A DNA stretch of 18,514 nt, taken from positions 1 through 18,514 of the forward strand of contig CAZNLL010000073.1 in the NCBI GenBank assembly GCA_964573885.1, in the 5' to 3' direction. The notes below the pieces were generated by a model. The model was not told where the DNA came from and searched no databases. It was given only the letters and a program-made list of their open reading frames with translations. A program made the translations under genes and the position numbers. The stretch comes from CAZNLL01 sp964573885. GTDB taxonomy: Bacteria; Desulfobacterota; DSM-4660; Desulfatiglandales; Desulfatiglandaceae. Below, in pieces: positions 8,093 through 14,766 of the stretch (within the stretch, counting starts at the first letter, position 1; every line of letters starts with the position of its first letter).

Positions 8093-8121
8093 TTTTTATC
8101 ATCTCCTCAGACAAATGTCAA
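8093..8121 (-). promoter_or_regulatory. candidate extended -10 sigma70 promoter toward the porin
   Basis: On the minus strand a perfect TTGACA (8121-8116) is followed after 17 bases by TAAAAA (8098-8093), with an extended -10 TG at 8101-8100. An A/T-rich tract lies just downstream. The predicted start near 8086 would give the porin a leader of about 220 bases. No better promoter-like pair was found closer to the porin gene. Confidence 0.45.
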
Positions 8122-8191
8122 GAATTATTTGGTTTCCATCCATAATTGGATTGGAAACGCGCTTGTGCCCGTAATTGAAATATGGACGGCA

Positions 8192-9862
8192 CTATTTGTT
8201 TTCAGGCTCGGAAAGGTGATAGCTCACCACCATGCTCCTCGCCTCCCGGAAAAAAGAGGTGCCCCGTTTTTGAAGGAGGGCGACCACCAGATCCGGTTTG
8301 CCATTGTGATCCAAGTCCTTGATGTTATAATCGGAGAGGCACCCTGAGAGTTTCCGGGATTCCCAGTTGGGGTCCAGGGAAACCCCGGTCCAGGTAAGGG
8401 ATACCATCTTGCCGTTGCTGAAGGCCCTGAAGCGTTCCGCCAGTCCATAGGTCATGGAGTGATTCTGATTAACGATGATCTCATTCTTGCCGTTATGGTC
8501 CAGATCAGCGATGAGAATCCGGGCCGGGATATAGAGCTGGGTCCTTTTGAGGCTGCCGTGCCGTGTATTCGCGACATCCGGATTGGTCACCAGATAGTTG
8601 ATGGTGCCGCCGTAGTGTTCAGTGGTCCGGAAAAGCTCTTCCCCTTGCATGTCCAGAATGCGGAGCTTGTTATTCTGATCGATCCTCACGATCTCGGGGG
8701 CCCCGTCTCCGCTGAGATCCCCTATGGCAAAATTATATACATAGAGAGAACGCATGCTGATGAGGGGCGCCTCTTCAGCCTTCACATAGGTCTTGCCGTC
8801 CCAGGTCAGGGCATAGATCTCCTGATCAAAATAACTGCTGATAAGACCTGCTGATCCGCCGGTGGATCCGGGCATCTTTTGCTGGCCCACAAGGATCTTC
8901 CCCCGGCCCGGCCAGGACATGACCCTGAAAAACCAGGGGAAATTTTTGACCACCGGCTTGAGCCGGTTCCCTTCCAATTCCAAAACCACGGAGGTGACAG
9001 AGGTCTCGGTTACTTTGGAGGCGAAGATCTCGGCCCGGCCGTTGCCGTTCATGTCAGCCACATCCACGGCCAGAAAGCGGGTGTGGTCCGATGACTCATA
9101 TCCCGCCATCCGATCGAGGACCCCATCCCGAAACCGGTACACAACCACATTCATCCCTTCCAGGAGGACCAATTCATTCCTGCCGTCCCCGTCCACATCT
9201 CCAAGATCCATACCCGTGATCTCTGCCTTAAAACGTTTGCTCTTCCAGTAGGAAAGGCCTTCCACATCCACCTGGTGATAGCGTCTGAATTGGGGGTTTA
9301 AGGGGGAGACCCGCTCCATGCCCTTCACCGGGCCTCGGTCCTTGGGGACATAGGCGAACTCGGCATCTTCATAGCCCCTGCCAAAGATCTTGGCGTTCAC
9401 CTTTTGGGCGAATTTATTGATCTCCGGGATGACCGACTCCATGCCCTTTGTCTGGACAAAGGCGGTTACAGGCGGTTCCTTTTCCTTGACATTGGCCATG
9501 GTGGCGTCCACGCTCACACTGTCACCAAAAACGGTGAGGCTTCCGAAAAGCACGTAATCGGCATCCAGTTCTCTCCCCACCCCCAAGGCATAACCCATGT
9601 CAATAGGGCCTTTGTGGTCTCCCATGGCCTGCTTGACCACACCCTTTGAAATGACGGAGACTTTGTCTTTCCAGTAGAGTCGGGAGGCGAGCATGTCCAG
9701 GAGGCCCTCTCTCAAAAAAGTGAGATCTCTCTCCGCATGCATGGCAAAGGGAAGGACCGCCACCTTTTTGGGTCCCTCTGATGACAGGGCCGGGGCCTGG
9801 AGGCCTAAAAAAAGAAGGCCCAAAAGCAAAGCCCCCCCTAGGCGATAGACACATGTTTTCAT
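8192..9862 (-). CDS. exported TolB/CsgG-like plus FG-GAP (VCBS) repeat protein
   Basis: A 556-residue exported protein with two parts. The N-terminus is a signal peptide (about 1-28: basic start, LLLGLLFLGLQ core, APALSS). Residues about 32-160 resemble the nucleotide-free TolB-N/CsgG/FlgO-type fold: KKVAVLPFAMHA, LREGLLDMLASRL, VISKGVVKQAM, GRELDADYVLFGSLT. Residues about 210-550 carry five calcium-loop signatures of an integrin-like beta-propeller: DVDGDGRNE (222-230), DMNGNGRAE (270-278), DLSGDGAPE (382-390), DLDHNGKNE (453-461) and DLDHNGKPD (516-524). It is probably a periplasmic or envelope-associated binding or scaffold protein. The start ATG follows GGAAAGGG. It may be cotranscribed with the zinc-ribbon gene 97 bases upstream. 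Its function is unknown. Confidence 0.85.
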   Translation of the reverse strand: MKTCVYRLGGALLLGLLFLGLQAPALSSEGPKKVAVLPFAMHAERDLTFLREGLLDMLASRLYWKDKVSVISKGVVKQAMGDHKGPIDMGYALGVGRELDADYVLFGSLTVFGDSVSVDATMANVKEKEPPVTAFVQTKGMESVIPEINKFAQKVNAKIFGRGYEDAEFAYVPKDRGPVKGMERVSPLNPQFRRYHQVDVEGLSYWKSKRFKAEITGMDLGDVDGDGRNELVLLEGMNVVVYRFRDGVLDRMAGYESSDHTRFLAVDVADMNGNGRAEIFASKVTETSVTSVVLELEGNRLKPVVKNFPWFFRVMSWPGRGKILVGQQKMPGSTGGSAGLISSYFDQEIYALTWDGKTYVKAEEAPLISMRSLYVYNFAIGDLSGDGAPEIVRIDQNNKLRILDMQGEELFRTTEHYGGTINYLVTNPDVANTRHGSLKRTQLYIPARILIADLDHNGKNEIIVNQNHSMTYGLAERFRAFSNGKMVSLTWTGVSLDPNWESRKLSGCLSDYNIKDLDHNGKPDLVVALLQKRGTSFFREARSMVVSYHLSEPENK

Positions 9863-9959
9863 GATTCATCCCTTTCCATAACTGGAATTTGGGTCTTCCT
9901 AGCACCAACTCTTTCGCGAGTCAACCATCCCGCTTATCAGTCCGCCGGTGGAGCCCTCC

Positions 9960-10211
9960 TCAGCCCCTGAGAACACCGTAATACTGGCCGGAGCGATCCG
10001 TCTTGTCTCCCACCTTGGTGCCGCAGAACCGGCAGCGATATTCATATTTATCCCCCTCCGGTAAAATGAGAAGGAGAAACTTTCTCACGGGCACCGCCCG
10101 GCCGCACTTGGGACAGTAAAGTTCCGTGGCCTCCAGTTGATCAAAACTGGCCTGTGGTTCCGGGGCGGGCTTTCTGTTTCTGGAAACAAACTGAGAAAGA
10201 TCAGGTTTCAT
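9960..10211 (-). CDS. 83-residue zinc-ribbon protein
   Basis: A small soluble protein with two CxxC pairs, YCPKCG (33-36) and YRCRFCG (60-63), spaced as in a zinc ribbon, after a basic and proline-rich N-terminus (RNRKPAPEPQ). No signal peptide is present. The start is well supported by GGAGGAGG before the ATG. It lies between the MEMO-family gene and the FG-GAP gene on the same strand. The function is unknown; a cytoplasmic metal-binding or nucleic-acid-binding role is the usual guess for such ribbons. The sequence around its start codon is the same over 17 bases as that of the FG-GAP gene. It is confidently a gene, but not a recognised family. Confidence 0.78.
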   Translation of the reverse strand: MKPDLSQFVSRNRKPAPEPQASFDQLEATELYCPKCGRAVPVRKFLLLILPEGDKYEYRCRFCGTKVGDKTDRSGQYYGVLRG

Positions 10212-10348
10212 GATTCATCCCTCCTCCGTCATCAAAAATACACAACACCCTTCGTTTAATCTCCGCCCGATGACGGATGGCGGTCACCGGGTTGGTGGTC
10301 ACATGCCTAATTATTTTAAAAACAACCCCGGCCAAAGGCAAGCGGTTT

Positions 10349-10368
10349 GACCCATGGCGGCATGGGTC
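10349..10368 (-). other. intercistronic hairpin after the MEMO-family gene
   Basis: A perfect eight-base-pair stem (GACCCATG/CATGGGTC) with a four-base loop starts five bases after the stop of the MEMO-family gene on the minus strand. No T-run follows directly; a short T-run occurs about 25-30 bases further on. It may protect the upstream message, or be a weak or Rho-assisted terminator. Confidence 0.4.
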
Positions 10369-10373
10369 TTGCG

Positions 10374-11594
10374 TTATCCGTTGGAAGGGGCCATATACAC
10401 GGCCGCCGCAAAACTGACCGCGGATTGGGTCGCCTCTTCGTGCCACAGTTCATAGTCAAGGACCCGGCCTTTGGCTCCGCCCAGCACCTCCAAAAGACAG
10501 GCCATGGCTGAAAAACCGCACACGTTGAACTGATCTTCCACCCGTCTGGATTCCGCCCAGATGGCATGGACATCGGCCTCTGAAAGGGCTTTCAGGAGAT
10601 TTTGGTCATGCCTCCGCGTATCAGGCTCCATGGCCCTGGCTGTCATGGGATGCCCGAATTTAGGTCCCACATGGGAAAAATCCACCCCCGCCACCACCAG
10701 GGCGGGCGCTCCACCACGGACGACGAGGTCGGTTAGGGCCTTTATGAAGGGACCCGCTTTCTGTAGGTAATCCTCCCGCGTGTAGGAGGCAAGGCCGGCC
10801 TTCAAATTGCCACAAAGGATGGGGATTATCTCAAAAGAGTCCCGGGGCAGGAGGTGCTGTATAAAGAGGGTCTGGAACTCTATGGAATGCTCGCCTTTGT
10901 GGTCAAAATCATTTTTGGTGATGATACCCGTCCCCCTTTTCAGGAGGCTTTGAACCCCCGGGCGGTCAGTCCTAAGGGTGCCCAGCGGGGTGCAGAAATC
11001 CTTTTCTGTCAAACAAAAAAGGCCCTCTCTCATCTGATGCCCTATCCCCAGGACCACCACCCTGGAGGGCCGGACACCCCTTAGCCACCCATAGGCGCTG
11101 CCATACACCCGGGCGCCCACATTGAGGTCGATATGGGGGGCGATGATTCCCACCACGTCACTCCCTGGACCGGGAGTTGCCGGGGCCATGGCCAGGATCT
11201 CATCCAGCCTGTTCCTGAGCGCTTGTTCTTCATTGGGATAGGCCTGTCCGCAGTGAGAACAGGCCCGCACCCTTTCACCGGCGAATCGGGCCGCCATGTC
11301 CTCCTTGGCCGCCTCGTACCTCTGGCTTTCTAAGAGGTAAAGCTCGTCCAGATAAGCCACCAGCTGTTCGATCTCTTCCACGCCCACCAGAGTGCCCCCT
11401 TTTTGTCGCATCAGAACCATCTGGATATCCCTGAGATCCCTTGTTCCATCCATCAGGCTCATCAGCTCGTAGAGTTCGATAGGCACGGCCCTCCCTTCTT
11501 CAATCAGTCCCAGGTGGTCACGGACCAGGATGAATGGTTTTCCCTCGTGGCGCAGGGGAAAGAGGTCCAGATCTCTTCTAAGTTGCGGTTTCAT
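10374..11594 (-). CDS. AmmeMemoRadiSam system protein B (MEMO family) with N-terminal extension
   Basis: A 406-residue protein from the ATG at 11594 (MKPQLRRDLDLFPLR). Residues about 1-110 form an N-terminal domain common to bacterial relatives, followed by a CSHCG pair (about 109-112). The MEMO domain follows. The metal-site residues known from human MEMO1 have counterparts here: His in APHIDLNVGA, His in LGIGHQM, Asp and His in VDFSHVG, and Cys in NVCGFSAMACLL. GEHSIEFQTLFIQHL is also typical. MEMO proteins are related to extradiol dioxygenases; the bacterial reaction is unsettled. The usual partners (AMMECR1 domain and radical SAM protein) are not adjacent. A second ATG lies two codons upstream (11600), and the frame stays open to 11687; neither has a clear Shine-Dalgarno sequence, so the start is approximate. 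Confidence 0.88.
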   Translation of the reverse strand: MKPQLRRDLDLFPLRHEGKPFILVRDHLGLIEEGRAVPIELYELMSLMDGTRDLRDIQMVLMRQKGGTLVGVEEIEQLVAYLDELYLLESQRYEAAKEDMAARFAGERVRACSHCGQAYPNEEQALRNRLDEILAMAPATPGPGSDVVGIIAPHIDLNVGARVYGSAYGWLRGVRPSRVVVLGIGHQMREGLFCLTEKDFCTPLGTLRTDRPGVQSLLKRGTGIITKNDFDHKGEHSIEFQTLFIQHLLPRDSFEIIPILCGNLKAGLASYTREDYLQKAGPFIKALTDLVVRGGAPALVVAGVDFSHVGPKFGHPMTARAMEPDTRRHDQNLLKALSEADVHAIWAESRRVEDQFNVCGFSAMACLLEVLGGAKGRVLDYELWHEEATQSAVSFAAAVYMAPSNG

Positions 11595-12185
11595 AATCAT
11601 CTCGGCACTTATAAGGCTTCTCTCACCATAACAGTTTACCCCGTTGTTGCAAAGGCATTGACTTCCTTGAGATATAAATACATTCAAAACAAATGCTTAT
11701 GCCTTTTTAGATGAAAATCCCGGATCTCACCATTTGGGAATTCCAGATTTAGAAAGATAGCGGCATTTTAAGCTATAGAAAGCAAAACACCCAATTGCTA
11801 AGCGCCATTTATACAACTACGGGGTTTACCCCGGCATGTCAACGATCCTTGAAGGCCCGGCTTCAAATCCAAAGGGCGGATCTGAGGCCTGCCCCGGTTC
11901 ACCCGGAAACAACAAACCCCGCGCCGGGGTGGGAAGGCCCCTTGGGCCTCCCTTGTAAGGCGGATTTTATAAAGAAGCTATGGTAATTTGCCGGAAAAAA
12001 GGCTATATCCAATAGAAGCCTTATCCCGACATTCTTTGGCAACAAGTGTTCTCTCAAACCAGGCCGCCCCATGATGTCTTTAAGACCTTTGGCCCCCTTA
12101 CCCGCTAAGGAGATGGATTCTGCCGCCCCGGCGGGCACCACGCCCAAGACCAAGCCGAGGGAAAAAGCCCGTCCATCACAGCGCC
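11595..12185. other. 591-base gap between divergent genes, hairpin-rich
   Basis: No convincing gene is seen here. The left 200 bases are A/T-rich and should contain the MEMO-gene promoter, though I find no good consensus pair. Between 11820 and 11952 four stem-loops lie close together: CGGGG-TTTA-CCCCG (11820-11833), TTGAAG/CTTCAA (11849-11866), ACCCCG-CGC-CGGGGT (11916-11930) and GGGAAGGCCC/GGGCCTCCC (11931-11952). The right part leads into mobA without a clear promoter or Shine-Dalgarno sequence. The segment could be a long leader, an unrecognised RNA or a decayed gene. Confidence 0.6.
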
Positions 12186-12830
12186 ATGTCCGTTAATTCA
12201 AAGATGTCTCATCACAAAAACGGGGCACTGTTGAGGGATGTTTCCGGCGTAGTCCTGGTGGGAGGCAAAAGCCGCCGCTTTGGGAAAAACAAGGCCTTGG
12301 TGAAAATAGGCGGAGTACCTCTGATTGAACGGGTCACCAGGGTCTTGACGTCTATTTTCGAAGAAACGGTCCTCATTACCAATACCCCTGACCTGTATGC
12401 CTACCTGAACCTCGCCATGCGTGAAGACCTGATTAAGGACCTGGGACCCATAGGCGGCATCTATACAGCCCTTTCCTCCCTTCGCCATGAGGCGGCCTTC
12501 CTTGTGGCCTGTGACATGCCTTTTCTGAATCCGGCTTTGATTTGCCACATGGTGGAATGCCGGCCCGGTTTTGACCTGGTGGTTCCCAGAATCGGATGGA
12601 AGCTGGAGGCCCTCCACGCCCTTTACACCAAAGGGTGTCTCCCCGCCATTAAGCATTTGATCCGTTCCCGGAGATACCAGGTCATCAGCTTCTTCCACGA
12701 GGTATCCGCACGCTATGTGGATGAGGCGGAAATCCGTCTCTTTGATCCGGACCTCAGGTCCTTTTATAATATCAATCGGCCTCAGGAGGAAAAAGCTTTC
12801 AGGCCCCCTGAAAGCGAACAGACTCCGTAA
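12186..12830 (+). CDS. mobA: molybdenum cofactor guanylyltransferase
   Basis: MobA attaches GMP to molybdopterin to form the bis-MGD cofactor used by formate dehydrogenases, nitrate reductases and related enzymes. The 214-residue protein shows the nucleotidyltransferase signature LVGGKSRRFGKNKAL (24-38), DLGPIGGIY (85-93), the metal-binding ACDMPFL (108-114, Asp110) and the C-terminal NINRPQE, as in MobA (NIN-P). The length is normal for a stand-alone enzyme without a fused MobB. The start is uncertain: the ATG at 12186 has no good Shine-Dalgarno sequence and a second ATG six codons on (12204) is possible. The first 20 residues lie ahead of the conserved fold. It is followed after 23 bases by the CNNM gene. 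No other molybdenum-cofactor gene is in the window. Related sugar nucleotidyltransferases are the main alternative. Confidence 0.9.
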   Translation: MSVNSKMSHHKNGALLRDVSGVVLVGGKSRRFGKNKALVKIGGVPLIERVTRVLTSIFEETVLITNTPDLYAYLNLAMREDLIKDLGPIGGIYTALSSLRHEAAFLVACDMPFLNPALICHMVECRPGFDLVVPRIGWKLEALHALYTKGCLPAIKHLIRSRRYQVISFFHEVSARYVDEAEIRLFDPDLRSFYNINRPQEEKAFRPPESEQTP

Positions 12831-12853
12831 ACGCCCATGAGGGTCATAACGCC

Positions 12854-13900
12854 ATGGTTGAATTAATACTATCAGTCACTTTCGCCATCATCATATCCGC
12901 CGGCTGCTCCCTTTTTGAAGCGGTCCTTTACTCCGTACCTCTCAGGCATATTGAAGCCCGGGTCCAGGGTGGAGAAAAGAAATGGGCCCTTTTTAAAGAT
13001 ATGAGGGCCCATGTGGACAGGCCTATCGCCGCAATCCTCTCCCTGAATACCATTGCCCACACCGCCGGAGCGGCCTTTGCGGGGGCGGCGGCGTCCCATC
13101 TTTTCGGGGACCAATGGCTCGGATATTTTTCCGCCCTTTTTACCCTGGCCATTCTGGTCTTCTCAGAAATCATCCCCAAAACAGCCGGCGTGGTATACGC
13201 CAAGTCCCTGGGTACCCTTATCGTCTATCCCTTGAGGGGTCTGGTCTGGTTCATGACCCCCGCCATCTGGTTAAGTGGCCTGTTGACGGCCCTCATTGCC
13301 CGGCACAGGGTCCGAGAGACCGTAACGGCCGAAGAACTCCGGATCATGGCCCAATTAAGCCATCGCACCGGAGGAATCAGACTTTACCAGGAGCAGGCCA
13401 TCGAAAACATCCTCACCCTTCAACACAAGATTGTAAAAGACGTCATGACCCCCCGAACCGTGGTTTTTTCCCTCAGTGAGCACCTGACCCTGGAAGAAGC
13501 GAGTCAGGTGGCCACCAAATGGGAGCACAGCCGATTTCCGGTCTATGATAAGGATATTGAAGACGTGGTAGGTATTGTTCTGACCAAAGAGATCTTTATT
13601 GCCCTTTCAAAGGGGGAAAAGGACACACCCCTGACCGAATTCATGAGGCCGGTTCATTTTGTGGTGGAAACAGCCCACCTGCACAAGGTCTTAATGGAAT
13701 TCCTGGAGCTCAGGCAACACCTTTTCGTGGTCCTTGACGAGTATGGCGGCCTTGCGGGGCTCATTGCCCTGGAAGACATCCTGGAAGAGATCCTGGGCCG
13801 GGAAATCGTGGATGAATCAGATGAGGTGACCGATAAAAGGGAACTTGCGCGGCAGCGGCGCAACCTGACCATTCGGGATTCAGGAGGAGGTCCCAAGTGA
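12854..13900 (+). CDS. CNNM (DUF21) plus CBS-pair membrane protein, short form
   Basis: A 348-residue relative of the CNNM/CorC/HlyC family, whose characterised members export or sense Mg2+ or other divalent cations. Residues about 1-150 are the CNNM transmembrane domain with about four hydrophobic segments and the family motif SEIIPKTAG (104-112). A CBS pair follows: KDVMTPRTVVFSLSEHLTLE to VVGIVLTKEIF (about 195-250) and FMRPVHFVV to LFVVLDEYGGLAGLIALEDI (about 262-310). The usual C-terminal CorC_HlyC domain is absent; the protein ends some 30 residues after the second CBS. GAGGG lies 10 bases before the ATG. The last four bases (GTGA) overlap the start of the next gene, so the two are translationally coupled. 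Confidence 0.88.
   Translation: MVELILSVTFAIIISAGCSLFEAVLYSVPLRHIEARVQGGEKKWALFKDMRAHVDRPIAAILSLNTIAHTAGAAFAGAAASHLFGDQWLGYFSALFTLAILVFSEIIPKTAGVVYAKSLGTLIVYPLRGLVWFMTPAIWLSGLLTALIARHRVRETVTAEELRIMAQLSHRTGGIRLYQEQAIENILTLQHKIVKDVMTPRTVVFSLSEHLTLEEASQVATKWEHSRFPVYDKDIEDVVGIVLTKEIFIALSKGEKDTPLTEFMRPVHFVVETAHLHKVLMEFLELRQHLFVVLDEYGGLAGLIALEDILEEILGREIVDESDEVTDKRELARQRRNLTIRDSGGGPK
13882..13899 (+). promoter_or_regulatory. strong RBS and GTGA overlap start of the Cys-rich gene
   Basis: AGGAGGAGG (13882-13890) lies six bases before a GTG (13897-13899) that overlaps the TGA stop of the CNNM gene. This fixes the start of the downstream gene on a GTG codon and implies translational coupling. Confidence 0.8.
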
Positions 13901-14766
13901 GGACCGTTGAGTCTGCCGATACCCCGGTCCAAGAGGACCCTTCACTGTGCTTTCCAGACCGCCAAAAGAGCTGTTTTGCCTGTTGTCCCCCTATCAGGCC
14001 GCCTTCCTACGAGCACATCCAGCATGAGAACATGGTCAAGAGGATGCTCCGGGAGAACACCCGTGCTTTCGGTACGGTTAAGGGGATCTCTCCCATTACC
14101 GGGTTCAGCTGCTGGGCCCTGGGATACCTGGACCAGGCCTGCAGGCTGGTGGGATGCCTCCTTCATCCGGCCCAAAACAGCGGGGTTGATCTCCGCTATC
14201 GGGTGGATTATGGGGAGAAGTGCCGGAGGGAATCCTGCCCGGAGGCGAAGGTCTTTTCCAGCCTAAGCATCTCGGAGAGGAAATTCTGGATTTCTTTGAC
14301 CCGGGGGCTTGACTCCTTCTCCTATTCCAGCAGAGGCTTCAACCCCCTCTTCAAGCTCATGGGCTGGGGGGCGGAGGTCCTCCATGGGGTATACGACCAT
14401 GAGGGCGGCAGGCCCCTTTCAAGGGAGGCCTTTTTTCAGACCTACCCCATTTTTTCCACCCCTTTGAATGCCCGGGCCAACGCCTACCTTCTCACCCGGA
14501 TGGTCACCTCCGGACCCGTAGAACGCCTTAAAACCGAGGCGTTTCGCCTTCGCTTCGAAGCCTTTTCAGGGAACCTTAACTCTTGCCTCCAAAGCTGGGG
14601 GAACCCCGGGCTCCACGCCCGGCACACCCACCTCTTGAAAGGGGAGCCCCTTTTTCTGGACTTCCTGCGTCTGTCGGCGGGGATCAAACAAATGGACCCA
14701 AAAGGGGCTGAAACCCTCAAGGTAATCACGGATCAACACATAGAGGCCTTCATAGGACGCCTTTAG
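13897..14766 (+). CDS. Cys-rich conserved-type protein of unknown function, CxxCC cluster
   Basis: A 289-residue soluble protein that I do not recognise as a named family. The N-terminal half has nine cysteines: C18, C26, C29, C30 (SCFACCPP), C72, C82, C87 (ACRLVGCLLHP), C109 and C114 (GEKCRRESCPE). The order CxxCC, later a GCLLHP-like piece and then a CxxxxC resembles the layout of YkgJ-like (UPF0153) zinc or iron cysteine clusters, but the spacing differs, so this is only a suggestion. The second half has no cysteine except C230 and looks helical. No signal peptide or membrane segment is seen. The GTG start overlaps the CNNM stop. The 3' end overlaps the thiL stop on the other strand. Confidence 0.75.
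   Translation: MRTVESADTPVQEDPSLCFPDRQKSCFACCPPIRPPSYEHIQHENMVKRMLRENTRAFGTVKGISPITGFSCWALGYLDQACRLVGCLLHPAQNSGVDLRYRVDYGEKCRRESCPEAKVFSSLSISERKFWISLTRGLDSFSYSSRGFNPLFKLMGWGAEVLHGVYDHEGGRPLSREAFFQTYPIFSTPLNARANAYLLTRMVTSGPVERLKTEAFRLRFEAFSGNLNSCLQSWGNPGLHARHTHLLKGEPLFLDFLRLSAGIKQMDPKGAETLKVITDQHIEAFIGRL

Larger units (their letters stand above)
7868..8191. other. 324-base non-coding porin leader region with repeats
   Basis: This stretch contains no credible gene. It holds the porin Shine-Dalgarno sequence (7876-7880), a candidate promoter (8093-8121), a hairpin followed by a T-rich run (8002-8038) and a twice-repeated module. Each module has the 10-base palindrome CAAGGCCTTG (7973-7982 and 8046-8055) and, downstream in the porin direction, the 12-mer GGAAAGGGGGTG (minus strand; 7957-7968 and 8002-8013). 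A small palindrome ATTCCAGGAAT lies at about 7890. An A/T tract (about 8065-8087) lies between the promoter and the first palindrome. Confidence 0.8.

Noticed and set aside
11899..12153. Minus-strand 84-codon open frame in the large gap
   Set aside because: No RBS or family match; it overlaps the hairpin cluster and does not read like a conserved protein. A decayed gene cannot be excluded.
12000..12185. Possible molybdenum-cofactor or other riboswitch ahead of mobA
   Set aside because: I looked for recognisable riboswitch cores (Moco, cobalamin, TPP, glycine) by eye and found none; a covariance-model search would be needed to be sure.
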